Assembly: GCF_002154895.1 (NCBI RefSeq)
Contig: NZ_MUIZ01000007.1
Span: 1 to 55,089, forward strand
DNA: 55,089 nt
Source of the DNA: Lactococcus petauri
Lineage (GTDB): Bacteria; Bacillota; Bacilli; Lactobacillales; Streptococcaceae
Reading direction: 5' to 3'
A model generated the notes under the pieces. The model saw only the letters and a program-made list of their open reading frames with translations. It did not search any database and was not told the DNA's origin. This document shows, in pieces, positions 1 through 6,700 of the stretch. Every line of letters begins with the position of its first letter. Within the stretch, counting starts at the first letter, position 1. The position numbers were made by a program, and so were the translations under genes.

Positions 1-48
1 CCGGAAGTAGTTGGGGGTTGCCCCCTGCGAGATAGGGTAAATGCCAAG
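1..48 (+). rRNA. 5S rRNA, 3' end only
   Basis: The first 48 bases read as the 3' part of a Firmicute 5S rRNA: the helix IV/V arm with GGGGGTTGCCCCC, then the GCGAGATAGGGTA stretch ending in GCCAAG. It is followed six bases later by a tRNA cluster, the usual layout downstream of a lactococcal rRNA operon. The exact 3' end is approximate and the 5' part lies outside the window. Confidence 0.8.
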
Positions 49-53
49 TGATT

Positions 54-126
54 GGGAGTTTAGCTCAGCTGGGAGAGCATCTGCCTTACAAGCAGAGGGT
101 CAGCGGTTCGATCCCGTTAACTCCCA
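54..126 (+). tRNA. tRNA-Val (anticodon TAC)
   Basis: The cloverleaf has a 7-bp acceptor stem (gggagtt/aactccc), anticodon loop cttacaa with TAC, and T-loop ttcgatc. CCA is not encoded. It is the first tRNA after the 5S gene and is probably co-transcribed with the rRNA operon. Confidence 0.95.
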
Positions 127-150
127 TTGAATATGTTATAATATATTCAA
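127..150 (+). repeat. 8-bp inverted repeat between tRNA-Val and tRNA-Tyr
   Basis: The arms ttgaatat and atattcaa flank gttataat. The hairpin sits exactly between two tRNAs and could be a processing signal. The loop contains TATAAT, so an internal promoter is also possible, although no good -35 is visible. Confidence 0.5.
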
Positions 151-165
151 TGACAATTAAATATC

Positions 166-246
166 GGAAGGGTAGCGAAGAGGCTAAACGCGGCGGACTG
201 TAAATCCGCTCCTTCGGGTTCGGGGGTTCGAATCCCTCCCCTTCCA
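166..246 (+). tRNA. tRNA-Tyr (anticodon GTA)
   Basis: A class II tRNA with a long variable arm (ctccttcgggttcg region), acceptor stem ggaaggg/cccttcc, and anticodon GTA in the loop ctgtaaa. CCA is not encoded. Confidence 0.94.
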
Positions 247-253
247 TAGTTTT

Positions 254-324
254 ACGGGCATAGTATAAAGGTAGTACAAAGGTCTCCAAAACCTTTGGTG
301 TGGGTTCAATTCCTGCTGCCCGTG
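254..324 (+). tRNA. tRNA-Trp (anticodon CCA)
   Basis: The acceptor stem acgggca/tgcccgt is complete, the anticodon loop is ctccaaa with CCA, and the discriminator base is G. No 3' CCA is encoded. Confidence 0.95.
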
Positions 325-334
325 TTTGTATTAT

Positions 335-408
335 GGCGGATGTGGTGAAGTGGTTAACACACCAGCTTGTGGCGCTGGCACTCGCGGGTTCGATTCCCGT
401 CATCCGCC
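335..408 (+). tRNA. tRNA-His (anticodon GTG)
   Basis: The anticodon loop ttgtggc carries GTG. The extra 5' G at 335 pairs with the discriminator C at 408, the identity element of tRNA-His. The acceptor stem is gcggatg/catccgc. Confidence 0.94.
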
Positions 409-415
409 CTTTTAA

Positions 416-487
416 TGGGGTATAGCCAAGCGGTAAGGCAAGGGACTTTGACTCCCTCATGCGTTGGTTCGAATCCAGCTACCCCAG
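416..487 (+). tRNA. tRNA-Gln (anticodon TTG)
   Basis: The acceptor stem is tggggta/tacccca, the anticodon is TTG and the discriminator is G. Directly after it, 489-505 forms another short A/T inverted repeat (tcaaat/atttga), echoing the one between tRNA-Val and tRNA-Tyr. Confidence 0.94.
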
Positions 488-517
488 TTCAAATATTTTA
501 TTTGAGAAAAGTCTGTT

Positions 518-601
518 GCCGAAGTGGCGGAATAGGCAGACGCGCCAGACTCAAAATCTGGTTCCTTCACGGGAGTGCCGGTTCGACCCCGGCCTTCGGC
601 A
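518..601 (+). tRNA. tRNA-Leu (anticodon CAA)
   Basis: A class II tRNA with a long variable arm, acceptor stem gccgaag/cttcggc, anticodon CAA and discriminator A. It is the last gene of the cluster before a terminator. Confidence 0.94.
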
Positions 602-610
602 TAAAATAAA

Positions 611-637
611 AGATCTAAGTATTCTTAGGTCTTTTTT
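611..637 (+). terminator. Terminator of the rRNA/tRNA operon
   Basis: The stem agatctaag/cttaggtct around a tatt loop is followed by a T run. Confidence 0.85.
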
Positions 638-651
638 GTTTTTATCTAAAT

Positions 652-684
652 GTAAAAACCACTTTCACAAAAAGTAAAAGTGGT
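652..684 (-). terminator. Terminator of the P-type ATPase gene
   Basis: An 8-bp stem (658-665 with 677-684) reads on the minus strand as a hairpin followed by TTTTT, just beyond the ATPase stop codon. Confidence 0.8.
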
Positions 685-693
685 GTAATATGT

Positions 694-3300
694 TTAGGCA
701 AGAAAAGTTTTGTTGAGTTTTTTGATAATGAACTTTTCAATTTCTATCACGATGAAAATCATGAGAGAGAGGAGTATAGCGATAAGCCAGTGTGTTGTTG
801 TGAGAGGCACTACATCAATGAATGTTCGTAAGGGTGTAAGTGTGAAGACAAAGGTTATGATTAAGGATATAATGGTTGTCCAGAAAATTGTTTTATTTGA
901 ATATAAACCATCTTTAAATATAGAATCGTTACTCCGAGCATTAAAGATATGGTAGGTTGAAGCGAGGGCAAGAACGAGAAATGTCATCGATTGTCCGACT
1001 TGCATACTTGGAGTAGTTCCCGCTATCTCTACAAATCTACCAAGATAGAATCCGATAAGCGAAATAATGATAAAGGTTGTGGAGGATGTGAGAATACGTT
1101 GTGAAACACCTCTAGAGAAGAGACTTTCGTTTACATCGATTGGTGGTTTTTTCATAATATACTTATCAGAGGTTTCTCGACTTAAGCCAAATCCAGGAAT
1201 ACCATCTGCGAGAACATTAATATAGAGAAGCTGCATACCTGTAAGTGGCAGACCCCAACCAATAATAGCCCCAAATAGCATAATAAGGATTTCGGCAACA
1301 TTGGCAGAAAGAAGATAATAAATTGTTCTTTTAATATTAATGTAAACACGGCGGCCTTCAGCAATTGCACTCACAATAGTTGCAAAGTTATCGTCGGCTA
1401 AGATGATGTCAGAGGCATTTTTTGCCACTTCTGTTCCGGCGATTCCCATTGCGGTTCCGACATCTGCTGCTCGTAGAGAGGGAGCATCATTGACACCGTC
1501 ACCGGTCATGGCAACTATATGTTTTTTATCTTGCCATGCTTTCACAATCCGGAGCTTGTCTTCAGGCGAGACACGTGCATAGACTGAAATTTTTTCAATC
1601 TTTTCCTTGAGGTCCTCATCCGTCATGTTTGCCAAGGTAATGCCGTCTACGACCAAGTCTCCTTCACGATAAATATCAAGTTCCTGTGCGATTGCTTTAG
1701 CAGTTAAGGCATGATCCCCTGTAATCATTACAGGAATAATTCCAGCAGTACGGGCTTCGGCTACAGCATGTTTACTTTCGGGCCTTGGAGGATCAATCAT
1801 TCCAATTATTCCTAAGAATGTTTGGTCTTCTTCCAAGCTTTGATGGTTTTCTGGAATCTCTTCAATTACTTTGTAGGAAAGTGCGAGGACACGCAAGGCA
1901 TTTTCTGCAAAGGTGTCGTGAATATTATGTGCTTTGCTAAAGTGATTAGGGACAAGCCGATCAAAGGCTCCTTTTGTAATAACCAGGTAGCCCCCGCTTT
2001 CGTTAGGTACAACAACCGTCATTTTTTTTCTGGTCGAATCAAAAGGAAGTTCTAAGAGACGCGGGGGATTTTTATCAGGATGATAAGAGTTATGTGCGAT
2101 AAGGAAGTTGATGATGGCTGTTTCTGTTGGATCGCCGTGTGTGACCCATTTCCCCTCGTCTTTTACGGCTGTTGCATTAGATACTAAACCAAACTTGTAA
2201 ATTAAATCTTTTTCTTTATCAGAGAGTTGGTCCTTATGCCAAATATCTTCTCCCTGTACCCAGAGTCTTTGAATAGTCATCTGGTTTTGAGTAAGTGTTC
2301 CTGTTTTATCGGAAGCAATGACCGAAGCATTTCCCAGGGTTTCAACAGCAGGAATGTTACGAATAATGGCTTTTTTATATGCCATATTTTCTACACCATA
2401 AACGAGTGATAAGGTCACGATGACAGGAAGAGTTTCCGGCACGGCAGCAATACCAAGAATAACAGCCGTCATCATATTTTCACTGAAGGGAATGCCACCG
2501 TGCAATAAGTTGACAATAAAGATGATTGCCCCTGCACCAAAAGCAATTGCAGCAAGGCGTTTTGCCAGAGAATCAATACGTTTTTGTAAAGGTGTTTTCC
2601 CTTTAACCTGGTCTTCTAAAAGTTGGGCAATTTGTCCCATCTGACTTTTCATTCCTGTAGCTACAACAATTCCCTGAGCTGTACCGTTAAGCACATTTGT
2701 TCCCGAGAAAACCATGTTCACTTGGTCTCCCAAAGGCACATCTTCGAGGATCTCACGTGAAGCATCTTTTTCTATTGGTTCAGACTCTCCTGTTAGGGAG
2801 GATTCATCGACTTGTAAGCTATTTGCTGAAAGGAGACGAACATCAGCACCAACCTGTTCTCCAGCGCTCAGTTGAAGCAAATCACCGACAACCAATTGCT
2901 CAGAAGGAATTGTGCTGAGCTTCCCTTCACGTATAACCGTAGAATTTGGAGCCGATAATTTCTTGAGGGCGGATAAGGCGGTTTCGGCACGTTCCTCTTG
3001 CATGTGAGCAACGATAACATTGATGACCACGATTAACAGAATAACGATTGGTTTGGTGAAGTTTCCAGTATCCATCGATAGGTAAAAAGCAGGAACTGAG
3101 ACAATGATTAAAACAAGATTCATTACCTCAAGTAGATGTTTCAAAAGCTTTTGAAAAATACTTTTTTCTTTGGCTTCTTGAAAAACATTGCTGCCGTATT
3201 TGGCTCGGTGAGCAGTAACTTGTTTTTTATTTAAACCCTCTGAAGCGCTTGTTTTATAGTACTCTTTAATCTTTTTTATATTACTTTTCTTATAATTCAT
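694..3300 (-). CDS. P-type cation-transporting ATPase (P2 / Ca2+-ATPase-like)
   Basis: Predicted ATP-driven cation pump in the plasma membrane, 868 aa and full length for the P2 subfamily. Visible parts in order: N-terminal cation-ATPase domain (about 5-75), actuator motif TGES (170-173), M4 motif PETLP (288-292), phosphorylation motif DKTGTLT with the phospho-acceptor D331, nucleotide-binding KGAF (443-446), TGD (527-529) and the hinge GDGVNDAP (600-607), then six C-terminal membrane segments. The M4 motif is PETLP rather than the PEGLP of typical Ca2+ pumps, and the M6 region reads NVLADG, so the ion is uncertain (Ca2+ or Mn2+ most likely). On the minus strand AGAGGAT precedes the ATG. Monocistronic, between the tRNA cluster and a divergent DUF536 gene. 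Confidence 0.88.
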   Translation of the reverse strand: MNYKKSNIKKIKEYYKTSASEGLNKKQVTAHRAKYGSNVFQEAKEKSIFQKLLKHLLEVMNLVLIIVSVPAFYLSMDTGNFTKPIVILLIVVINVIVAHMQEERAETALSALKKLSAPNSTVIREGKLSTIPSEQLVVGDLLQLSAGEQVGADVRLLSANSLQVDESSLTGESEPIEKDASREILEDVPLGDQVNMVFSGTNVLNGTAQGIVVATGMKSQMGQIAQLLEDQVKGKTPLQKRIDSLAKRLAAIAFGAGAIIFIVNLLHGGIPFSENMMTAVILGIAAVPETLPVIVTLSLVYGVENMAYKKAIIRNIPAVETLGNASVIASDKTGTLTQNQMTIQRLWVQGEDIWHKDQLSDKEKDLIYKFGLVSNATAVKDEGKWVTHGDPTETAIINFLIAHNSYHPDKNPPRLLELPFDSTRKKMTVVVPNESGGYLVITKGAFDRLVPNHFSKAHNIHDTFAENALRVLALSYKVIEEIPENHQSLEEDQTFLGIIGMIDPPRPESKHAVAEARTAGIIPVMITGDHALTAKAIAQELDIYREGDLVVDGITLANMTDEDLKEKIEKISVYARVSPEDKLRIVKAWQDKKHIVAMTGDGVNDAPSLRAADVGTAMGIAGTEVAKNASDIILADDNFATIVSAIAEGRRVYINIKRTIYYLLSANVAEILIMLFGAIIGWGLPLTGMQLLYINVLADGIPGFGLSRETSDKYIMKKPPIDVNESLFSRGVSQRILTSSTTFIIISLIGFYLGRFVEIAGTTPSMQVGQSMTFLVLALASTYHIFNARSNDSIFKDGLYSNKTIFWTTIISLIITFVFTLTPLRTFIDVVPLTTTHWLIAILLSLMIFIVIEIEKFIIKKLNKTFLA

Positions 3301-3421
3301 AAATCCTCTATTCTACTTTTGTCATATTTATAAAATGTTTTATAATAGAATTATAATATTTTTATCATTTATTACAAAACGATTTAGCATTCAGAAAAAG
3401 CTGTATAAATAGCTAAAAATG

Positions 3422-3430
3422 TGGTATTAT
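3422..3430 (+). promoter_or_regulatory. Extended -10 element giving a leaderless DUF536 mRNA
   Basis: TGG followed by TATTAT (3425-3430). The predicted transcription start near 3437 falls one base before the ATG at 3438, so the -10 itself overlaps an in-frame upstream ATG at 3429 that cannot be the start. Confidence 0.55.
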
Positions 3431-3437
3431 GGTAGAT

Positions 3438-3905
3438 ATGGAAACGAAAACAGTAAGTGAACTTGCAGAACTTTTTGGTGTGACTCGCCAAGCGATGAAT
3501 AAACGCATCAAGCAGCTAGACGAGCAATATGTAGAGAAAAATGAAAAAAATGTTACTGTAATTAATGAAGGCGGTATTCATGAACTTGAACGCCTTTATG
3601 GCAAAGTTGTGACAGCGCAGGCGGAAGTTGTTGATGGTAAAGATGAAACACAAGAACTTTCAACAGCGCCAACGGACACAGCTGTTTTTGAGTTGGTTTC
3701 AAACCTGATGAAAGATAAGAATGCAGAAATTGACCGTCTAAATCAGCAATTGATGGCTAAAGATGCACAAATTGCAGAAAAAGATAAGCAAATCAACCGT
3801 CAACAAGAACTGATGGAAAAATCTTTGAGTGATAATAATCAGTTTTTACTTGAAATGAAGGCTGAGTCAGAAAAAGGCTTCTTTGCCAAACTTTTCGGAA
3901 AATAA
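3438..3905 (+). CDS. DUF536-like protein with N-terminal helix-turn-helix and coiled coil
   Basis: A 155-aa protein. Residues about 1-50 form a helix-turn-helix (VSELAELFGVTRQAMNKRI), followed by a linker and a heptad-rich coiled coil from about 90 to 145 (repeated K/Q/E pattern IDRLNQQLMAKDAQIAEKDKQ). The architecture matches DUF536 proteins, which are common in lactococci and streptococci, often beside plasmid replication genes but also chromosomal. DNA-binding is inferred; the role is unknown. The second ATG (3438) is preferred over 3429 because a strong extended -10 overlaps the first one and no Shine-Dalgarno exists for either. Monocistronic, with its own terminator. Confidence 0.75.
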   Translation: METKTVSELAELFGVTRQAMNKRIKQLDEQYVEKNEKNVTVINEGGIHELERLYGKVVTAQAEVVDGKDETQELSTAPTDTAVFELVSNLMKDKNAEIDRLNQQLMAKDAQIAEKDKQINRQQELMEKSLSDNNQFLLEMKAESEKGFFAKLFGK

Positions 3906-3931
3906 TAACAGTGGCAAAACTGTTATTTTTT
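3904..3931 (+). terminator. Terminator after DUF536 gene
   Basis: An 8-bp stem aataacag/ctgttatt with a T run, overlapping the stop codon. Confidence 0.85.
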
Positions 3932-3957
3932 ATTAGAAATATAAGGAAGTAGACAAA

Positions 3958-3971
3958 TGTAAACGTTTTCC
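3958..3971 (+). promoter_or_regulatory. Catabolite-responsive element (cre) upstream of gap
   Basis: TGTAAACGTTTTCC matches the CcpA operator consensus TGWAANCGNTNWCA in all but the last base. It is centred about 82 bp upstream of the predicted gap transcription start, a position typical of activation rather than repression. CcpA activation of glycolytic genes is known in lactococci; that it applies here is inferred. Confidence 0.6.
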
Positions 3972-4012
3972 TCTTCGTTCCCACGGTTGTGCCTATTTTC
4001 CGGCTTTTATGT

Positions 4013-4040
4013 TTGCAAAATCTCAAAAAAGTGTTAAAAT
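4013..4040 (+). promoter_or_regulatory. gap promoter
   Basis: TTGCAA (4013-4018), 16-bp spacer, TAAAAT (4035-4040) with an upstream TGT making an extended -10. Predicted start near 4047. Confidence 0.7.
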
Positions 4041-4048
4041 GTAAGAGT

Positions 4049-4087
4049 AAGTTAAATGATTAACTTAGTGATAGAGAATTTCTCTAT
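4049..4087 (+). other. Two adjacent stem-loops in the gap 5' leader
   Basis: aagttaa/ttaactt (4049-4066) and atagaga/tctctat (4071-4087) sit at the very 5' end of the predicted transcript and leave the ribosome binding site free. A 5' stabilising role for this abundant mRNA is plausible but not shown. Confidence 0.45.
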
Positions 4088-4121
4088 AAACAAAATTTTA
4101 AACCTATAAGGAGACTTACTC

Positions 4122-5132
4122 ATGGTAGTTAAAGTTGGTATTAACGGTTTCGGACGTATCGGTCGTCTTGCTTTCCGTCGTATTCAAAACGTTGAAGGTG
4201 TTGAAGTAGTAGCAATCAACGACCTTACAGATCCAGCAATGCTTGCTCACTTGTTGAAATATGACACAACTCAAGGTCGTTTCGACGGTGAAGTTGAAGT
4301 TAAAGATGGTGGTTTCGAAGTTAACGGTAAATTTGTAAAAGTTACTGCAGAAGCTAACCCAGCTAACATCAACTGGGCTGAAGATGGTGCAGAAATCGTT
4401 CTTGAAGCAACTGGTTTCTTCGCAACTAAAGAAAAAGCTGAACAACACTTGCACGCTAACGGTGCTAAAAAAGTTGTTATCACAGCACCTGGTGGAAACG
4501 ATGTTAAAACTATCGTTTTCAACACTAACCACGAAATCTTGACTGGTGAAGAAACAGTTATCTCTGGTGCATCATGTACTACTAACTGTCTCGCGCCAAT
4601 GGCTGATGCTTTGAACAAAAACTTCGGTCTTAAAGTTGGTACAATGACAACTATCCACGGTTACACTGGTGACCAAATGACTCTTGATGGCCCACACCGT
4701 GGTGGTGACTTCCGTCGTGCACGTGCTGCAGCTGAAAACATCGTACCTAACTCAACAGGTGCTGCTAAAGCTATCGGTCTTGTATTGCCAGAATTGAATG
4801 GTAAACTTCAAGGTCACGCACAACGTGTACCAGTTCCAACTGGTTCATTGACAGAACTTGTATCAGTTCTTGATAAAGAAGTTACTGTTGAAGAAGTTAA
4901 TGCAGCTATGAAAGCAGCATCTAACGAATCTTACGGTTACAACGAAGATGAAATCGTTTCATCTGATATCGTAGGTATCTCTAACTCTTCACTCTTTGAC
5001 GCTACTCAAACTGAAGTTACTACAGCTGACGGCGTTCAATTGGTTAAAACAGTTGCTTGGTACGATAACGAAATGTCTTACACATCTAACCTCGTTCGTA
5101 CACTTGAATACTTCGCTAAAATCGCTAAATAA
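4122..5132 (+). CDS. gap: Glyceraldehyde-3-phosphate dehydrogenase
   Basis: Glycolytic NAD-dependent GAPDH: oxidises and phosphorylates glyceraldehyde-3-phosphate to 1,3-bisphosphoglycerate. The 336 aa are full length. The Rossmann motif GINGFGRIG is at 6-14, the active-site segment SGASCTTNC has catalytic Cys152, and His179 follows in TTIHGYTG. The gene has extreme codon bias (few codons per amino acid), expected for one of the most abundant proteins, and this bias creates long open frames on the opposite strand. The start follows ATAAGGAG. It is monocistronic, with its own promoter, an upstream cre site and a terminator. Confidence 0.98.
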   Translation: MVVKVGINGFGRIGRLAFRRIQNVEGVEVVAINDLTDPAMLAHLLKYDTTQGRFDGEVEVKDGGFEVNGKFVKVTAEANPANINWAEDGAEIVLEATGFFATKEKAEQHLHANGAKKVVITAPGGNDVKTIVFNTNHEILTGEETVISGASCTTNCLAPMADALNKNFGLKVGTMTTIHGYTGDQMTLDGPHRGGDFRRARAAAENIVPNSTGAAKAIGLVLPELNGKLQGHAQRVPVPTGSLTELVSVLDKEVTVEEVNAAMKAASNESYGYNEDEIVSSDIVGISNSSLFDATQTEVTTADGVQLVKTVAWYDNEMSYTSNLVRTLEYFAKIAK

Positions 5133-5152
5133 TTCTGTTATTTAACGTTAGA

Positions 5153-5181
5153 AACAGAGAAGCTTAGCTCCTCTGTTTTTT
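5153..5181 (+). terminator. gap: gap terminator
   Basis: The stem aacagag/ctctgtt is followed by TTTTT. Confidence 0.85.
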
Positions 5182-5271
5182 GTTGTCTTTATTTTTTAGA
5201 GCGTCTTTGAGATTTTTTTCATAATATAGTACACTATAGGGAGTAGTGGTTGAGAAAGCAGGAATTGGATT

Positions 5272-6222
5272 ATGGATAAAAATTCGAAAAAGCGAAGAGT
5301 TATTTTTGGAAGTATCCTTACGGGTCTTTTACTTGTTGGCATAGCTATATTCCTGATTGTTGTTGTCTATTCAACACCTAAAAAAGATACCTCGCGGGCT
5401 TTAAATCATCATAAAACTTCAGAAAGTTCAATGATGAAGATGAGTTCAACTCAAGGGAGTAAATCAGATACGATACAGACAGCTTTAACGGAATGGAAGG
5501 GTTTAGCTCTTAACCAACAAATTGCTTTATTGGCTCAGTCCTATGCTAAATTAAATCCTCAGTCCACAATTTTATCATCGGACCATATGGCAATGACAGG
5601 GGATATTGATGATGGTACAATAGAGTGGTATGATTCAAACAAAATTATCCATAAGGTTAATGTGAAAATTAACCAAACGATGATTAAATATAACTACATC
5701 AATGCTGAAACATGGGAAACAGAAGAGCAAGTAACAAAGATAGATACGGTTCTTGCAGATTATTTTGAAACCCCCACAGCTAAACAAGTTACTGAAGAAA
5801 TAGCTGCCAGGCTAATCGATTCTGCCAGATTGACAAGCTTAAATGCTGAGATGAATTTAGAACAAATTGCTCAAGGTGATTATTCAAGTGTGCAAGGCAC
5901 TTGGAAAAATTTGGCAGGCAGCACACTAACTTTTGAAACTAATCAGTGTTACATAGTGGAGGGTGAACAGAAAACCAGACTTATTCTGACTACTCTATCA
6001 GCAGATAATCCGCAAAATCAAGGATTCCTTATGGTAAATAGCAATCCTGAAGGCTCTCTTGCTGGAGCGGGGCTCTCCTTTATTCCAACAGGTTATGATT
6101 GGGCAGATACAGACAAAGCGAAACTTCGTATTTGGTTGTCCAACACTTTTGGTCCAAGTGCGCACTTACCAGAGGGACAAAGATTAGGAATACAAAAAGC
6201 AATTTACTATAAAGTAGATTAA
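5272..6222 (+). CDS. Membrane-anchored extracellular protein with a DUF6287-like segment
   Basis: A 316-aa protein of unknown function. A positively charged N-terminus (KNSKKRR) precedes one membrane helix (about 11-34) and then a Ser/Thr/Met-rich linker, so the rest should lie outside the cell. Around residues 200-240 the pattern GDYSSVQGTWKNLAGSTLTF resembles the DUF6287 domain found in streptococcal and lactococcal surface proteins. No lipobox cysteine is present, so it is an uncleaved anchor rather than a lipoprotein. The ATG is preceded by AGGA at suitable spacing. It stands alone; the PhnA-like gene follows after 49 bp. Confidence 0.6.
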   Translation: MDKNSKKRRVIFGSILTGLLLVGIAIFLIVVVYSTPKKDTSRALNHHKTSESSMMKMSSTQGSKSDTIQTALTEWKGLALNQQIALLAQSYAKLNPQSTILSSDHMAMTGDIDDGTIEWYDSNKIIHKVNVKINQTMIKYNYINAETWETEEQVTKIDTVLADYFETPTAKQVTEEIAARLIDSARLTSLNAEMNLEQIAQGDYSSVQGTWKNLAGSTLTFETNQCYIVEGEQKTRLILTTLSADNPQNQGFLMVNSNPEGSLAGAGLSFIPTGYDWADTDKAKLRIWLSNTFGPSAHLPEGQRLGIQKAIYYKVD

Positions 6223-6271
6223 ACACATAATAAACAATACCAACAATAAAAAAACAGAAAATGGAGAAATA

Positions 6272-6613
6272 ATGGAAACACCTAAATGCCCAACTTGTTC
6301 AAGTGAATATACTTATGAACTCTCAGACACGACATTTGGATGCTCAGAATGCGGCAACGAATTTACACAAGCAGATTTAGAAGCAGATAAATTTGTTGTG
6401 CTTGACAGTGTCGGACAACCTTTAGCTGATGGGGATGCTGTAATTATCATACAAGATCTTCCAGTAAAGGGAATGCCAAAGTCCATTAAAAAAGGTACAA
6501 AAGTTAAAAACATACGTATCAATGAATTTGGGAAAAATGAACACTATATTGATTCAAAAATTGATGGTTTTGGGGCCATTGGATTGAAGGGATCTGTTGT
6601 CAAGAAAGCATAA
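6272..6613 (+). CDS. PhnA/YjdM-family zinc-ribbon protein
   Basis: A 113-aa protein with a zinc ribbon at the N-terminus (CPTC at 6-9, CSEC at 24-27) and the C-terminal beta domain with VVLDSVGQPLADGDAV and KGTKVKNIR that define the PhnA/YjdM family. Despite the phosphonate-related name, the cellular role of this family is not established; a link to phosphonoacetate hydrolase activity has not held generally. The start follows AATGGAGAAATA. It is preceded closely by the DUF6287-like gene and followed by a terminator. Confidence 0.85.
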   Translation: METPKCPTCSSEYTYELSDTTFGCSECGNEFTQADLEADKFVVLDSVGQPLADGDAVIIIQDLPVKGMPKSIKKGTKVKNIRINEFGKNEHYIDSKIDGFGAIGLKGSVVKKA

Positions 6614-6620
6614 GCAATAG

Positions 6621-6648
6621 AAAAATGACCTTCTGGTCGTTTTTTTTA
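6621..6648 (+). terminator. Terminator after PhnA-like gene
   Basis: The stem aaaatgacc/ggtcgtttt (one G-T pair) with loop ttct is followed by a T run. Confidence 0.75.
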
Positions 6649-6685
6649 TTTGAGTATAAAGGAGAAGGTAGTAAAACAGCTTTTC

Positions 6686-6694
6686 TGCTATAAT
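6686..6694 (+). promoter_or_regulatory. recG: Extended -10 of recG, six bases before ATG
   Basis: TGC TATAAT ends at 6694 and the ATG is at 6701, so the predicted +1 is the A of the start codon (leaderless mRNA). Confidence 0.65.
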
Positions 6695-6700
6695 GAACTT

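Noticed and set aside
86-460. Open frame antisense to the tRNA cluster
   Set aside because: Translations of tRNA antisense give the familiar GIEPLT-type artefact; it spans several tRNAs and has no ribosome site.
367-677. Two plus-strand open frames across tRNA-His, Gln and Leu
   Set aside because: They run through structured tRNAs and are not coding.
4116-4618. Long minus-strand frames opposite gap
   Set aside because: They result from the extreme codon bias of gap; no start signal or domain.
6650-6700. N-terminal extension of RecG from TTG
   Set aside because: It contains the promoter -10 (6689-6694) and lacks a ribosome site; homologues start near the ATG at 6701.
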